Of a stretch of 64,000 nt of DNA, positions 35,091 to 43,759 are shown piece by piece; position 1 is the stretch's first letter, and each line of letters starts with the position of its first letter. The translations under genes were made by a program, and so were the position numbers. The stretch is taken from positions 1 through 64,000 of the forward strand of contig CAJIZY010000002.1 of the NCBI GenBank assembly GCA_905181965.1, written 5' to 3'. The notes under the pieces are model-generated. The model searched no databases and was not told where the DNA came from. It worked only from the letters and a program-made list of their open reading frames with translations. The DNA is from Akkermansiaceae bacterium (lineage in GTDB: Bacteria; Verrucomicrobiota; Verrucomicrobiia; Verrucomicrobiales; Akkermansiaceae).

Positions 35091-36512
35091 GTGAAACTCA
35101 CTCTCTTTTTGTCTCTTGCCGCGACCGCCTTTCTACAGGGGAAATCCTACGTTCTCATTCTCGTCGATGACCTCGGCTACATGGACATCGGAGCCTACAA
35201 TCCCAAAAGCTTTTACGAGACTCCCAACATCGATCGTCTTGCTAAATCAGGTCTAAAGTTTACCGACGGTTACGCCGCCAACCCGGTCTGCTCACCTACC
35301 CGCTTCGGAATCCAAACCGGCCGCTACCCCACCCGCAAGGATTGCACCAATTTCTTCAGTGGCCGACGTGGTGGAAAATTCGCGTGCGCCCCGCTTCACG
35401 ATCGCCTCGACCACGATGAAACAACCCTTGCCGAAGCACTCAAGACGAGAGGCTACTCCACCTTCTTCGCCGGGAAATGGCACCTTGGTCCAACCGAAGA
35501 ATTCTGGCCGACCAAGCACGGATATGATGTCAATGCGGGAGGGTTCAAAGCAGGTGGCCCCTATGGTGGAAAGAAATACTTTTCTCCCTATGGTAATCCC
35601 CGTCTAAGCGACGGTCCAGATGGCGAACATCTCCCGGATCGTCTGGCGACAGACACATGCAAGTTCATGGAAGCGAACAAGGGGAAGCCGTTTTTTGCGA
35701 TGCTTTCGTTTTACTCGGTGCACACGCCGCTGATTGGGCGTCCTGATCTCGTAGCGAAATACAAAAAGAAAGCCGCCAAAATCAACGGACAGGAATTTAG
35801 CGATGAGGAACAAGTCCTCGGTGACAAGCCGCGCAAGGTGCGCATTCTCCAAAAGCATGCCGTTTATGCCGCGATGGTGGAGGCGATGGATCAAGCGGTG
35901 GGCAAGGTGATTAAGAAGGTTGAGGAATTGGGACTGGAGGATGAGGTGGTGATTTGCTTTACCTCCGACAATGGCGGACTTTCGACATCGGAAGGATCGC
36001 CGACTTCCAACCTTCCGTTGCGTGGAGGTAAGGGTTGGATCTATGAGGGGGGCATCCGCGAACCTTTCATCGTGAAATGGCCGGGAGTGACGAGGCCTGG
36101 TTCAACGTCTTCGGTTCCCGTGATGAGCACCGATTTCTTTCCAACCTTTGTGAAAGCTGCCGGTGGCGAGAGCAAAACTGCCCTAGATGGCGTCGACCTC
36201 CTTCCCCTTCTCAAGGGGGGAAACCTCAATCGTGACGCCCTTTACTGGCACTATCCCCACTACAGTAATCAAGGCGGCTTCCCCTCGGGCGCTATTCGAA
36301 TGGGCGACTGGAAATTGGTGGAACGATACGAAGACGGGCGAGTTCATCTCTATAATCTCAAAAACGACCTCAGCGAAAAAAACGACGTGAAAGAGAGTAA
36401 CGAAGAACGCGTGAAGGAAATGCGCGCCAAGCTTCACGCTTGGTATAAAGATACCGACGCCAAATTCCTGCAGAAGAAAAAGGGGCAGGAGGAAGAGCCT
36501 TGGCGGCCATAG
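35091..36512 (+). CDS. Exported sulfatase
   Basis: 473 residues, starting at GTG 35091, which opens the signal peptide MKLTLFLSLAATAFLQG. The Asp pair is in VLILVDDLGYMDIG; the formylglycine motif is CSPTRFGIQTGRYP with Cys67; then FFAGKWHLGPTEEFWP, FFAMLSFYSVHTPLIG, VICFTSDNGGLSTSEG and GGIREPFIVKWPG. The C-terminus has the usual GDWKLVERYEDGRVHLYN. It is similar in length to the sulfatases at 27821 and 29232 but separated from them by 4.4 kb. Its stop lies 14 bp from the convergent metallophosphoesterase. Substrate unknown. Confidence 0.93.
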   Translation: MKLTLFLSLAATAFLQGKSYVLILVDDLGYMDIGAYNPKSFYETPNIDRLAKSGLKFTDGYAANPVCSPTRFGIQTGRYPTRKDCTNFFSGRRGGKFACAPLHDRLDHDETTLAEALKTRGYSTFFAGKWHLGPTEEFWPTKHGYDVNAGGFKAGGPYGGKKYFSPYGNPRLSDGPDGEHLPDRLATDTCKFMEANKGKPFFAMLSFYSVHTPLIGRPDLVAKYKKKAAKINGQEFSDEEQVLGDKPRKVRILQKHAVYAAMVEAMDQAVGKVIKKVEELGLEDEVVICFTSDNGGLSTSEGSPTSNLPLRGGKGWIYEGGIREPFIVKWPGVTRPGSTSSVPVMSTDFFPTFVKAAGGESKTALDGVDLLPLLKGGNLNRDALYWHYPHYSNQGGFPSGAIRMGDWKLVERYEDGRVHLYNLKNDLSEKNDVKESNEERVKEMRAKLHAWYKDTDAKFLQKKKGQEEEPWRP

Positions 36513-36526
36513 CTGCTAACCTTCGG

Positions 36527-37156
36527 CTACTTCTTTCCAATCACTCGCGCCCGGATCCCGGGAGTAACCGCCCCTTCGGGCTCACGTTTGAGCCCCAATT
36601 CTTTGGGGCTTTTCCCCACCCACTGGGTTACCCTTTTCTCAACAATAATCTGTCGATCCTTCGGCTCGAAAGTCAAAGTTGTGAAAAGAGCCTCTCGGTA
36701 GGGACTTGTATATTTTAAAGCTGAGTGCTTTGCATGCACTTCAGCCGGGTAGCTTTCATGGGCATACTTCGATCCCAGCCAGTGATACGACGCCGAGTTA
36801 ATGTGGAGATATGGAATCTCGCCAACCTCGGTCAGTAGATCAATGTGGGTGTGACCGTTCATGGCCAAGACCACCTTGTCAGAATGCTTTGAGAGAATTT
36901 TTTGAATCTCTGCTGCGTTATCTATTGCATAGGACCCTGCGATAGGTTGATGGGAAACAATCACTACTGGCCCTTCAAGGCTACTGAGCATTTTTTCCAG
37001 CCAAGCCACCTGGGACTTTCCGATAAATTTCGGATACCCACCCTTATGTTTCACCGAACCTTTTTCGTTAGCATTCAGCACGAGGAGATGAAGTCCTTCA
37101 ACGACATGATGATAGTAGGGGTCCTTCATTCCCCATGATTTGAGAACATGCTCCAT
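36527..37156 (-). CDS. Metallophosphoesterase, C-terminal part (fragment 2 of 2)
   Basis: The conserved frame runs from about 37210 down to 36527. It reads HEIALHVIGNHDTDGGLSM (containing the GNHD metal motif), LLVLNANEKG, WLEKMLSSLEGPVVIVSHQP, VVLAMNGHTHIDLLTEVG and ends in a helical tail. GNHD, SHQP and NGHTH are the second half of the calcineurin-like phosphoesterase metal site. The first half (DLH and GD) is in the overlapping upstream fragment, so this is not a separate gene. The whole protein would have about 319 residues, exported. The substrate is unknown; phosphodiester or phosphomonoester cleavage is inferred from the family. Confidence 0.82.
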   Translation of the reverse strand: MEHVLKSWGMKDPYYHHVVEGLHLLVLNANEKGSVKHKGGYPKFIGKSQVAWLEKMLSSLEGPVVIVSHQPIAGSYAIDNAAEIQKILSKHSDKVVLAMNGHTHIDLLTEVGEIPYLHINSASYHWLGSKYAHESYPAEVHAKHSALKYTSPYREALFTTLTFEPKDRQIIVEKRVTQWVGKSPKELGLKREPEGAVTPGIRARVIGKK

Positions 37157-37485
37157 TGAGAGCCCCCCATCTGTATCGTGGTTCCCAATAACATGAAGAG
37201 CGATCTCATGAGCTCCTCAAAGCGATCGACAATCTTCTGATTACTCTCTTTGGCAAAGGAAAAATCTCCCATCTGAATAAGAGCATCCGGCTTAGTTTTC
37301 GTCATTTCATCGAGGAAAGAGTCGAGCCGCTCTGCCCCATCGGGAATCAGGTCAACATGCAGATCTGCGATCACTCCCAAGCTGATCTTTTGAGAAAGAG
37401 AATCGAGCGTGTCCATTGACTTGGCAGAAAGTGGGAATCCAAAACCTCCAAGGGTAATAGACCTAGAAAAGTGCCGACGGTTCAT
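37126..37485 (-). CDS. Metallophosphoesterase, N-terminal part (fragment 1 of 2)
   Basis: A Tat-like signal (MNRRHFSRSITLGGFGF) precedes the first phosphoesterase motifs: ISLGVIADLHVDL and DALIQMGDFSFAKES. The frame stays correct to about IVDRFEE; after that (LMRSLFMLLGTT...) it is out of frame. Restoring one base near 37208-37212 gives FEEAHEIALHVIGNHDTDGG and joins the next fragment. One lost base is enough to explain the break. The joined gene spans 36527-37485 and lies 32 bp downstream of the amidohydrolase gene on the same strand. Confidence 0.8.
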   Translation of the reverse strand: MNRRHFSRSITLGGFGFPLSAKSMDTLDSLSQKISLGVIADLHVDLIPDGAERLDSFLDEMTKTKPDALIQMGDFSFAKESNQKIVDRFEELMRSLFMLLGTTIQMGGSQWSMFSNHGE

Positions 37486-37517
37486 TATTGCTTGTAAGTC
37501 ACTTTTTCAAAAAATCT

Positions 37518-38735
37518 TTACTTCGCAGAAGACGAAACGACTTCTCCATCAATAATAACATGGGTGGTGTGGGTAGTCGTTTCCAGTGGATCACCATCAA
37601 AGAGCGCGAGGTCGGCATGCTTCCCTTTTTCGAGCGATCCGATTTTCTTGTCCAAGCCCAAAATCTCAGCTGGCTGGATCGTGCAGGCAGCAAGCGCCAC
37701 TTCCTGGGGAAGACCATAGGCCGCGGCCATGGCTGCTTCAAAGTGAACCACGCGAGTTTTCGGAACATAAGTCTCGTAACCGGACTGGAAGGCAAAGGGA
37801 ATATTGGCTTTGTGAAGCTTCGCTGCGAGAGTGAAGGTCATATTTTCAAGATCACCATAGGGGCGACCCATCGTGGGATGAACGATGACCGGAACTCCGG
37901 CAGCTTTGATTTCTTCGAGGAGCAGATAAGCCTCGGCGGCACCATCGAGAATCAGATCGAAGCCAAATTCTTCCTGTAGGCGAAGGGCTGCAGCGATGTC
38001 CTGATGACGTTGCGCGTTAATGAGGAGCGGAGTCTTTTTGTTGAGAATATCAACAAGCACATCGAGGCGAAGATTAGGGGCCGGAGCATCTTTCTCCTTA
38101 TCGGCCTTTGCTTCTTCCATCTTGAGGCGGTGAGACTGACCTTTCATGAGCTCTGCCCGCAGCATCGCAATTGCCTTGGATCGCGTGCCGGGAGATTTAC
38201 TGAGCGCCTTGGAACCTAAGGTTGAAGCAACTGCCGAAGTAGGAACGAGAGTGTCCTTCACGGAAGTAATCGAGGGCACATTGGTCTTCACCACCATAAG
38301 TTGTCCTGACATGAGAGTTCCCGGAGCATGGCCGGTATGAACGGTGGTGACACCCAAATCACGAAGCCATTTCACGAGGGGATCACGACCATTATAAGCA
38401 TCAACCGCACGGAGTTCCGGTTGCATCGGCGATGACTTTTCAAGTTGCTCCTGATCATGCTTGGGCGAATTAAGAATTCCGGACAAGCCGACAGTTGAAT
38501 GGGCATCAATAATCCCCGGCATGACAACCTTAGCTGTAAGAGTTTGATAGCCTGCCGGGATCTTGATTTTGGAAGCAGGACCAACCGCGCGGATTTTCCC
38601 GTTTTCCCCACAGAGGACGATTCCATTTTTGATCGGCTTTAAATCACCAGTCATGGTGAAGAGGAGGTCGGCTTTGACTGCAAGCTGACCATGGGCAACT
38701 GCAGCAAAAGCGAGAGTAAGGATTATTTTAAACAT
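37518..38735 (-). CDS. Exported amidohydrolase-like protein with degenerate metal site
   Basis: ATG 38735 is chosen because it opens a signal peptide (MFKIILTLAFAAVAHG); the frame is open further upstream, inside the neighbour. About 405 residues. It has the amidohydrolase outline: GIIDAHSTVGLSG near residue 75, GVTTVHTGHAPGT, AAALRLQEEFGFDLILDG, VIVHPTMGRPYGDLENM, and a C-terminal IGSLEKGKHADLALFDGDPL. Several positions that bind metal in active relatives are changed here: the first motif is H-S-T instead of HxH, and the later HxH/D positions read DGAAEA and FQSGYE. The paralogue encoded 19 bp upstream keeps these residues. The protein may be catalytically inactive or need its partner. Confidence 0.88.
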   Translation of the reverse strand: MFKIILTLAFAAVAHGQLAVKADLLFTMTGDLKPIKNGIVLCGENGKIRAVGPASKIKIPAGYQTLTAKVVMPGIIDAHSTVGLSGILNSPKHDQEQLEKSSPMQPELRAVDAYNGRDPLVKWLRDLGVTTVHTGHAPGTLMSGQLMVVKTNVPSITSVKDTLVPTSAVASTLGSKALSKSPGTRSKAIAMLRAELMKGQSHRLKMEEAKADKEKDAPAPNLRLDVLVDILNKKTPLLINAQRHQDIAAALRLQEEFGFDLILDGAAEAYLLLEEIKAAGVPVIVHPTMGRPYGDLENMTFTLAAKLHKANIPFAFQSGYETYVPKTRVVHFEAAMAAAYGLPQEVALAACTIQPAEILGLDKKIGSLEKGKHADLALFDGDPLETTTHTTHVIIDGEVVSSSAK

Positions 38736-38754
38736 TGTATGAGTTGGTGAAAAA

Positions 38755-40086
38755 TTAACGATAGAAGCAACAGCCGGAAGCCTCGCGATTATGCCCAGCA
38801 CCGTATCCCCCTTCGGCAAAAAGGCGGTCAGTTGGATTTGCGAGATCAAAGACCTTCTCACCTTCGATATGAGTCTCAAGAACGCGGGTATAGATCGAAA
38901 AAGGGTCTCCTGAGAGCATGACGAAGTCCGCTTGCTTTCCCTGGTCGAGGGAGCCAATCGAATCATCAAGATCAAGCATCTTGGCCCCAGCGAGCGTGAG
39001 ACCTTCAAGGGCCTTTTGGCGACTCATCCCCGCCCGCACCCCAACGGCGGCATTGCGAAGAAACCAGCGAGAATCGTTGATTGGATCATCCGTATGGAAC
39101 GCGGTCACTACTCCACGTTTGGAAAGCTCAGCGCCGTTTTTCCACTCGAAATCGCGCGCCTCTAATTTCCCCCCGGGTGAATCAAGGAAGATAATGGAGC
39201 AAGGCACGTCTGCTTCGGCAATCTCATCAGCCACCTTCCACGCTTCTGAGACGTGGTGCAAAACGACTTTGAAGCCGAACTCCTCCTTGAGACGAAGAAC
39301 CGTGAGGATGTCATCGTGGCGATGGGTATGATGATGGACAGTCCGCTTCCCTTCGAGAATGTCAGCCAGAGTCTCGAGAGCGAGGTCACGCTCGAAGGCT
39401 TCCTCTGGCTTCTCCTCCTGATGCTTCTTGCGCTTCTTAAGATAGGCTTGGGCATCCATAAATTTTTGGCGAACGAGGGCCGCAGACTTACCACGAGTTC
39501 CTGGAAAAGGACCACTATCGCGGATCGAATTAGTTCCATTCGCCATCTTAACTCCATACGCCAAAGAACCGTCCGCGAGCTTGATCGTGAGATCATCAAC
39601 AATGTTTCCTTTACGAAGTTTCAGGTAAATCGTTTGACCGGAGAGCAAGTGTCCGGAGCCGGACATGAGATTAGCCGTGGTGATACCTCCGGCACGAGCC
39701 TTATTGATCGAAGTATTACGGACATCAATGGAATCAAAGACACGAACCTCAGGCTGAATCGGTGATGAAGAATCGGCCCCAGCCACCGAACCAATGTGAG
39801 AATGGGTGCAAATAAGACCAGGAATGATGGTCTTGCCAGTCGCGTCGATAACCTTGGCTTCAGCCGGTATCTTTACACCCTCCGAAGTTCCAACCGCCAG
39901 AATCGTATCACCTTTAATGAGCAAAGTTCCCTTCTCAATCTTTGGAGATGAAACCGGATAAATAGTGGCATTGGTATAAGCTAGGACCTTAACTTCGGAT
40001 TTGCGTGATTCCTGAGCAGAGGAAAAGAAAAAAGGCAATAAAAGGAATGGAGCCATAGCAATGGCGATGAGCTTGCGGGAACGCAT
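38755..40086 (-). CDS. Exported amidohydrolase with intact metal site
   Basis: 443 residues with signal peptide (MAPFLLLPFFFSSAQ). Metal-binding motifs are intact: GLICTHSHIGS with His95 and His97, HHTHRHDDILTVLR, FKVVLHHVSEAW and VVTAFHTDDPINDSRW. The C-terminal composite beta strand reads LDDSIGSLDQGKQADFVMLSGDPF. The order and spacing match imidazolonepropionase/imidase-like amidohydrolases. It is the first gene of a two-gene unit with the degenerate paralogue downstream (19 bp gap); the metallophosphoesterase may follow in the same transcript. Substrate unknown, probably a cyclic amide or peptide-like bond, by family only. Confidence 0.9.
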   Translation of the reverse strand: MRSRKLIAIAMAPFLLLPFFFSSAQESRKSEVKVLAYTNATIYPVSSPKIEKGTLLIKGDTILAVGTSEGVKIPAEAKVIDATGKTIIPGLICTHSHIGSVAGADSSSPIQPEVRVFDSIDVRNTSINKARAGGITTANLMSGSGHLLSGQTIYLKLRKGNIVDDLTIKLADGSLAYGVKMANGTNSIRDSGPFPGTRGKSAALVRQKFMDAQAYLKKRKKHQEEKPEEAFERDLALETLADILEGKRTVHHHTHRHDDILTVLRLKEEFGFKVVLHHVSEAWKVADEIAEADVPCSIIFLDSPGGKLEARDFEWKNGAELSKRGVVTAFHTDDPINDSRWFLRNAAVGVRAGMSRQKALEGLTLAGAKMLDLDDSIGSLDQGKQADFVMLSGDPFSIYTRVLETHIEGEKVFDLANPTDRLFAEGGYGAGHNREASGCCFYR

Positions 40087-40186
40087 GGTGGTGGGAAGCT
40101 AGCAGAGCCGACCCATCCGGGGAAAGCGTGGAATCCGGGATTGCTCTCTCGCAGGAACGTTTTTTAACCTCCAGACTGACGTCAGC

Positions 40187-41197
40187 ATGAAAGGCATCCA
40201 GTTTATTAGAAATACCAGTGAGGAAGGCTCAGCTACAGATATCGAACTTCCCCGCCCCAAGGCTACCGGTCGCGATATCCTCGTGCAAATCGAAGCGATT
40301 GCTATGAACCCCGTTGATTACAAGGTCCGACCAGCTGAAAGCGAGCCCCCAAAAGTTGTTGGCTTCGATGCGGCCGGGACGGTTGTCGAAACCGGTGAGG
40401 CCGTCACTCTTTTTCAAGAGGGCGATCTAGTTTACTATGCCGGAGATGTCACGAGATCCGGCACCAATGCCGAATTTCAACTGGTTGATGAACGTCTTGT
40501 TGCAAAGCGCCCGACTTCACTCGATGCCGCCAGCAGCGCCTCCCTTCCCCTCACTTCGCTTACCGCTTGGGAGGCCCTCTTTGATCAGCTTGGCATCAAC
40601 CCAGAGACGCCTAATGACAATAAGAATAAGAGGATTTTAATCATCGGAGGCGCGGGAGGGGTGGGTTCTATTGCGATCCAACTCGCCAAGCTCGCGGGGC
40701 TCATCGTGGTGGCCACAGCCTCACGGAAGGAAAGCTCTGATTGGTGCCAAAATCTTGGAGCTGACCACATTATCAATCACCACGAAGATCTGCCACTCCA
40801 ACTAAAACTCCTAGGGTTTGAAACGGTCGATTACATCGCTAACTTCAATGAGATCGATGGCGTTTGGGAAGCTATGGCAGAAATGATTGCACCCCAAGGT
40901 GGGATCGTCCTCATCACCGGGCATCAAACTCAACTCGACTTCGGTGGCGCCTTCAAACTCAAGAGCGCCAAAATCTGTTGGGAATTTATGTTCACGCGCT
41001 CGATGTTTCAAACCGATGACATGATCGCTCAGCATCATATTCTTGAGACTGTCGCCCAATTAGTCGATCGTGGGAAACTCATCGCGACCGCAAACAGTTC
41101 CATGAACCCCATCAACGCCAAAAACATTCTTGAAGGTCACCGCCGTCTTGAATCCGGAACGACAATTGGCAAACTCGTCCTCTCCGGATGGGAGTAA
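40187..41197 (+). CDS. Zinc-free MDR alcohol dehydrogenase/quinone oxidoreductase-like enzyme
   Basis: 336 residues, no signal peptide; one of few cytoplasmic proteins here. It belongs to the medium-chain dehydrogenase/reductase superfamily: N-terminal GroES-like domain (VQIEAIAMNPVDYKVRP; VVGFDAAGTVVETGEAV; GDLVYYAGD), then the Rossmann nucleotide loop IIGGAGGVGSIAIQLAKLAG near residue 155. The spacing and sequence resemble the zinc-binding alcohol dehydrogenase family grouped as TIGR02817, whose members usually reduce quinones or enones with NADPH. The classical structural-zinc Cys cluster is absent. It stands alone, divergent from the amidohydrolase pair. Confidence 0.9.
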   Translation: MKGIQFIRNTSEEGSATDIELPRPKATGRDILVQIEAIAMNPVDYKVRPAESEPPKVVGFDAAGTVVETGEAVTLFQEGDLVYYAGDVTRSGTNAEFQLVDERLVAKRPTSLDAASSASLPLTSLTAWEALFDQLGINPETPNDNKNKRILIIGGAGGVGSIAIQLAKLAGLIVVATASRKESSDWCQNLGADHIINHHEDLPLQLKLLGFETVDYIANFNEIDGVWEAMAEMIAPQGGIVLITGHQTQLDFGGAFKLKSAKICWEFMFTRSMFQTDDMIAQHHILETVAQLVDRGKLIATANSSMNPINAKNILEGHRRLESGTTIGKLVLSGWE

Positions 41198-41280
41198 CCA
41201 GCAACACAGCATCACCTCGTTTCAAAAATTCGAGCGAAGTTTGGTTGTGCTTCTTGTGAAAACCACGATCCTCACACCCC

Positions 41281-42183
41281 ATGGTTCGATCATTTATTCT
41301 CGCGTCACTCGTCCTAATTTTTTCTGGAGGCTCTGCTCATTCGAAAGAACAAGCTCAACCCATTGTTGGTCCGAAAAATGGCTCTTTGATTATCATGGGC
41401 GGGGGAGGCAAAGACCAAACCTTCCCCCAAATCTTCGCCCACTTTATTAAATTGGCCGGAGGGAAGAATGCTAGGATTGTTATCGTTCCAACCGCTGCAT
41501 CCAGTTCCCCTGATCACAACTACCAGCGCTCTTGGTCGCTTGATCTTGCAAAATCAATGGGGGTGAAGAGGGCCACGATTCTGCACTCCCACAGTCGTAA
41601 AACTGCTGACACCGAAGCATTCGCCGAACCATTGAAAACCGCTACCGGAGTCTGGTTCGGCGGGGGGCGCCAGTGGAGGTTCACCAAAGCTTATGGCGGG
41701 ACCCTGACTGAGAAGGAATTTCACAAAGTGCTCGAACGAGGTGGAGTTATTGGAGGGTCATCGGCTGGCGCGAGCATACAAGGATCCTTTCTCGCCCGCG
41801 GTGACACTAGCGGCAACACCATCATGGTCGGTGACGTTCAGCAAGGATTCGGCTTCATGCGAAACACTGCCATCGATCAGCACCTCGTTGCTCGCGGACG
41901 GCAAAAAGACCTCCTAAAGGTCCTAGAGGATCCCAGAAAGAAAATGCGAAAGGAATTCAATCGAGCAGAACTCTTAGGGATCGGAATCGACGAAGACGTG
42001 GCCATCGTGGTGAAAGGCGACCAATTCAGCATCATCGGAAAAGACCAAGGCATGGATCCTCTCGATCCCAAATCTTGGAAGAAAGATACGCCCGACACCA
42101 AAAAGTGGGTGACTTTAAAAAAGGGAGATCAGTATGATCTGGCTCAACGAGCAATCATTCCAGCTCCAGCCACAAAAAAATAA
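41281..42183 (+). CDS. Exported cyanophycinase-like S51 peptidase
   Basis: 300 residues with signal peptide (FILASLVLIFSGGSAHS). Cyanophycinase features: GSLIIMGGGGKDQTFP near residue 34, ARIVIVPTAASS, GVWFGGGRQWRF, and the nucleophile elbow GVIGGSSAGASIQGS with Ser161. The later LGIGIDEDVAIVVKGD is also typical. The intracellular enzyme releases beta-Asp-Arg from cyanophycin; secreted versions degrade the polymer outside the cell. The next gene starts 48 bp downstream on the same strand. No cyanophycin synthetase or isoaspartyl dipeptidase is seen in the window, so use of external polymer or another peptide substrate is inferred. Confidence 0.9.
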   Translation: MVRSFILASLVLIFSGGSAHSKEQAQPIVGPKNGSLIIMGGGGKDQTFPQIFAHFIKLAGGKNARIVIVPTAASSSPDHNYQRSWSLDLAKSMGVKRATILHSHSRKTADTEAFAEPLKTATGVWFGGGRQWRFTKAYGGTLTEKEFHKVLERGGVIGGSSAGASIQGSFLARGDTSGNTIMVGDVQQGFGFMRNTAIDQHLVARGRQKDLLKVLEDPRKKMRKEFNRAELLGIGIDEDVAIVVKGDQFSIIGKDQGMDPLDPKSWKKDTPDTKKWVTLKKGDQYDLAQRAIIPAPATKK

Positions 42184-42231
42184 TCCAGCTTAATGCACAA
42201 CTTCATCGATTGCCTTCCGTAACCTTACGCT

Positions 42232-43716
42232 ATGAATCTTCACCCTTCTCGACGCGATATTATCCAAACGGGCGCAGCCGCTGGCGCTCTAGGTTTCCTC
42301 TCAAGAATTCCCTTACTTGGCAAAGAGGATGTCCAAGTTGACCCTAGCCAAGTTCAGTTTCGCCCGGAAATTGAACCACTTGTTAGACTTCTCGAAGAGA
42401 CTCCCCGCGAGAGGCTTCTCGAAGAAGTCGCCTCCCGAATCAAAAAGGGCACGACTTATCGGGAAATCCTGAGTTCACTTCTACTCGCCGGCGTTCGTAA
42501 TATTCAACCTCGTCCGGTTGGCTTCAAATTCCATGCCGTTTTAGTCGTCAACTCTGCTCACCTCGCGAGCTTACGTTCCCCCGACTCAGATCGCTGGCTC
42601 CCCATCTTCTGGGCGCTCGATTACTTTAAATCTTCGCAAGCGCGCGACATCAAGGAAGGCGACTGGACAATGACAGCCGTGAAAGAGAGGGAAGTTCCTT
42701 CGGCGAGCAAAGCCCGCGACTTGTTCCGCGAAGGGCTGAATCAGTGGGATGAAGAAAAAGTCGATGCCGCAACTGCTGGGCTGGCACGCACGGTTGGGGC
42801 TCAGGAAACCTTCGACCTTTTCGCGCGCTTTGGAGCCCGCGACTTTCGCGATATTGGCCATAAGGCGATCTACGTGGCCAACAGCTGGCGCACCTTACAA
42901 ACGGTAGGATGGAGGCACTCGGAGCCCGTCCTTCGTTCACTCGGCTACGCCCTTCTGCAACACCATGGGAGCAATCCAGCACAAAGTGATCACGAGGCCG
43001 ATCGTCCAGGTCGGCTTAACGAGAAGCTTATCCACGAAATTCGTGACGACTGGCAAAGGGGCGAATTAAAGAAGGAGGCCACCAGCGAAATGCTGGATGT
43101 GCTGCGCGGTGGAACTTGGGAGGCCGCAAGTCACAAAGTCGTGGAATTACTCAACAAAGGTTCATCGCCCCAGTCCATCTGGGACGGACTTTTCCAACAC
43201 GCTTCGGAAATGCTCATGCGGCTCCCAGGAATCATTTCCCTCCATGCCAGCACCACTACAAATGCGCTCCATTACGCCCATCAACACACTTCGAATGATG
43301 AGACCCGACGTTTTCTCCTTCTCCAAAATGCCGCGTTCTTAACGATGTTTCGAGAGCGAGGTGGAATCAAAGACGGGATCAAAGTCGACCAGTTCGAGCC
43401 AGCCGATGGCACCCCCAGTATTGACGAGATCTTCGCCGATATTACCGACAACAAAGAGAAGGCGGCACGCAAAGCTCTCGCTTACCTCAAGTCGGCCAAA
43501 GACCCGAAACACTTCATGCGCGAAGCCCAACGTTTGATCTACCTTAAGGGGAATGGATCTCACGATTATAAATTTAGTTCTGCCATCCTTGAAGATTACC
43601 ACCACATCTCGCCAAAGATGCGTGACCGCTTTCTCGCCGCTAGTGTCTTTTGGCTTCAGGGCTCGGGTAAAAAAGACACCGATCTCGTGGCTCGAACCCG
43701 CGCAGCAATAAGCTGA
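42232..43716 (+). CDS. Exported protein of unknown function
   Basis: 494 residues with a Tat-like signal (SRRDIIQTGAAAGALGFLS). I do not recognise the domain. It is mostly alpha-helical and His-rich in places: FKFHAVLVVNSAHLAS, LLQHHGSNP, HYAHQHTSND and DYHHISP might form a metal or heme site, but this is only a pattern. The C-terminal part (DEIFADITDNKEKAARKALAYL; FMREAQRLIYLKGNGSHDYKFS) looks like a helical repeat. It lies between a secreted cyanophycinase and a DUF3500 gene, all on the + strand with short gaps. Clean frame, typical codon use, so a real gene. Confidence 0.82.
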   Translation: MNLHPSRRDIIQTGAAAGALGFLSRIPLLGKEDVQVDPSQVQFRPEIEPLVRLLEETPRERLLEEVASRIKKGTTYREILSSLLLAGVRNIQPRPVGFKFHAVLVVNSAHLASLRSPDSDRWLPIFWALDYFKSSQARDIKEGDWTMTAVKEREVPSASKARDLFREGLNQWDEEKVDAATAGLARTVGAQETFDLFARFGARDFRDIGHKAIYVANSWRTLQTVGWRHSEPVLRSLGYALLQHHGSNPAQSDHEADRPGRLNEKLIHEIRDDWQRGELKKEATSEMLDVLRGGTWEAASHKVVELLNKGSSPQSIWDGLFQHASEMLMRLPGIISLHASTTTNALHYAHQHTSNDETRRFLLLQNAAFLTMFRERGGIKDGIKVDQFEPADGTPSIDEIFADITDNKEKAARKALAYLKSAKDPKHFMREAQRLIYLKGNGSHDYKFSSAILEDYHHISPKMRDRFLAASVFWLQGSGKKDTDLVARTRAAIS

Positions 43717-43759
43717 AATTTTGTTACAACCTTCATTCATTGTTCGGGTTTCTTTTCTT

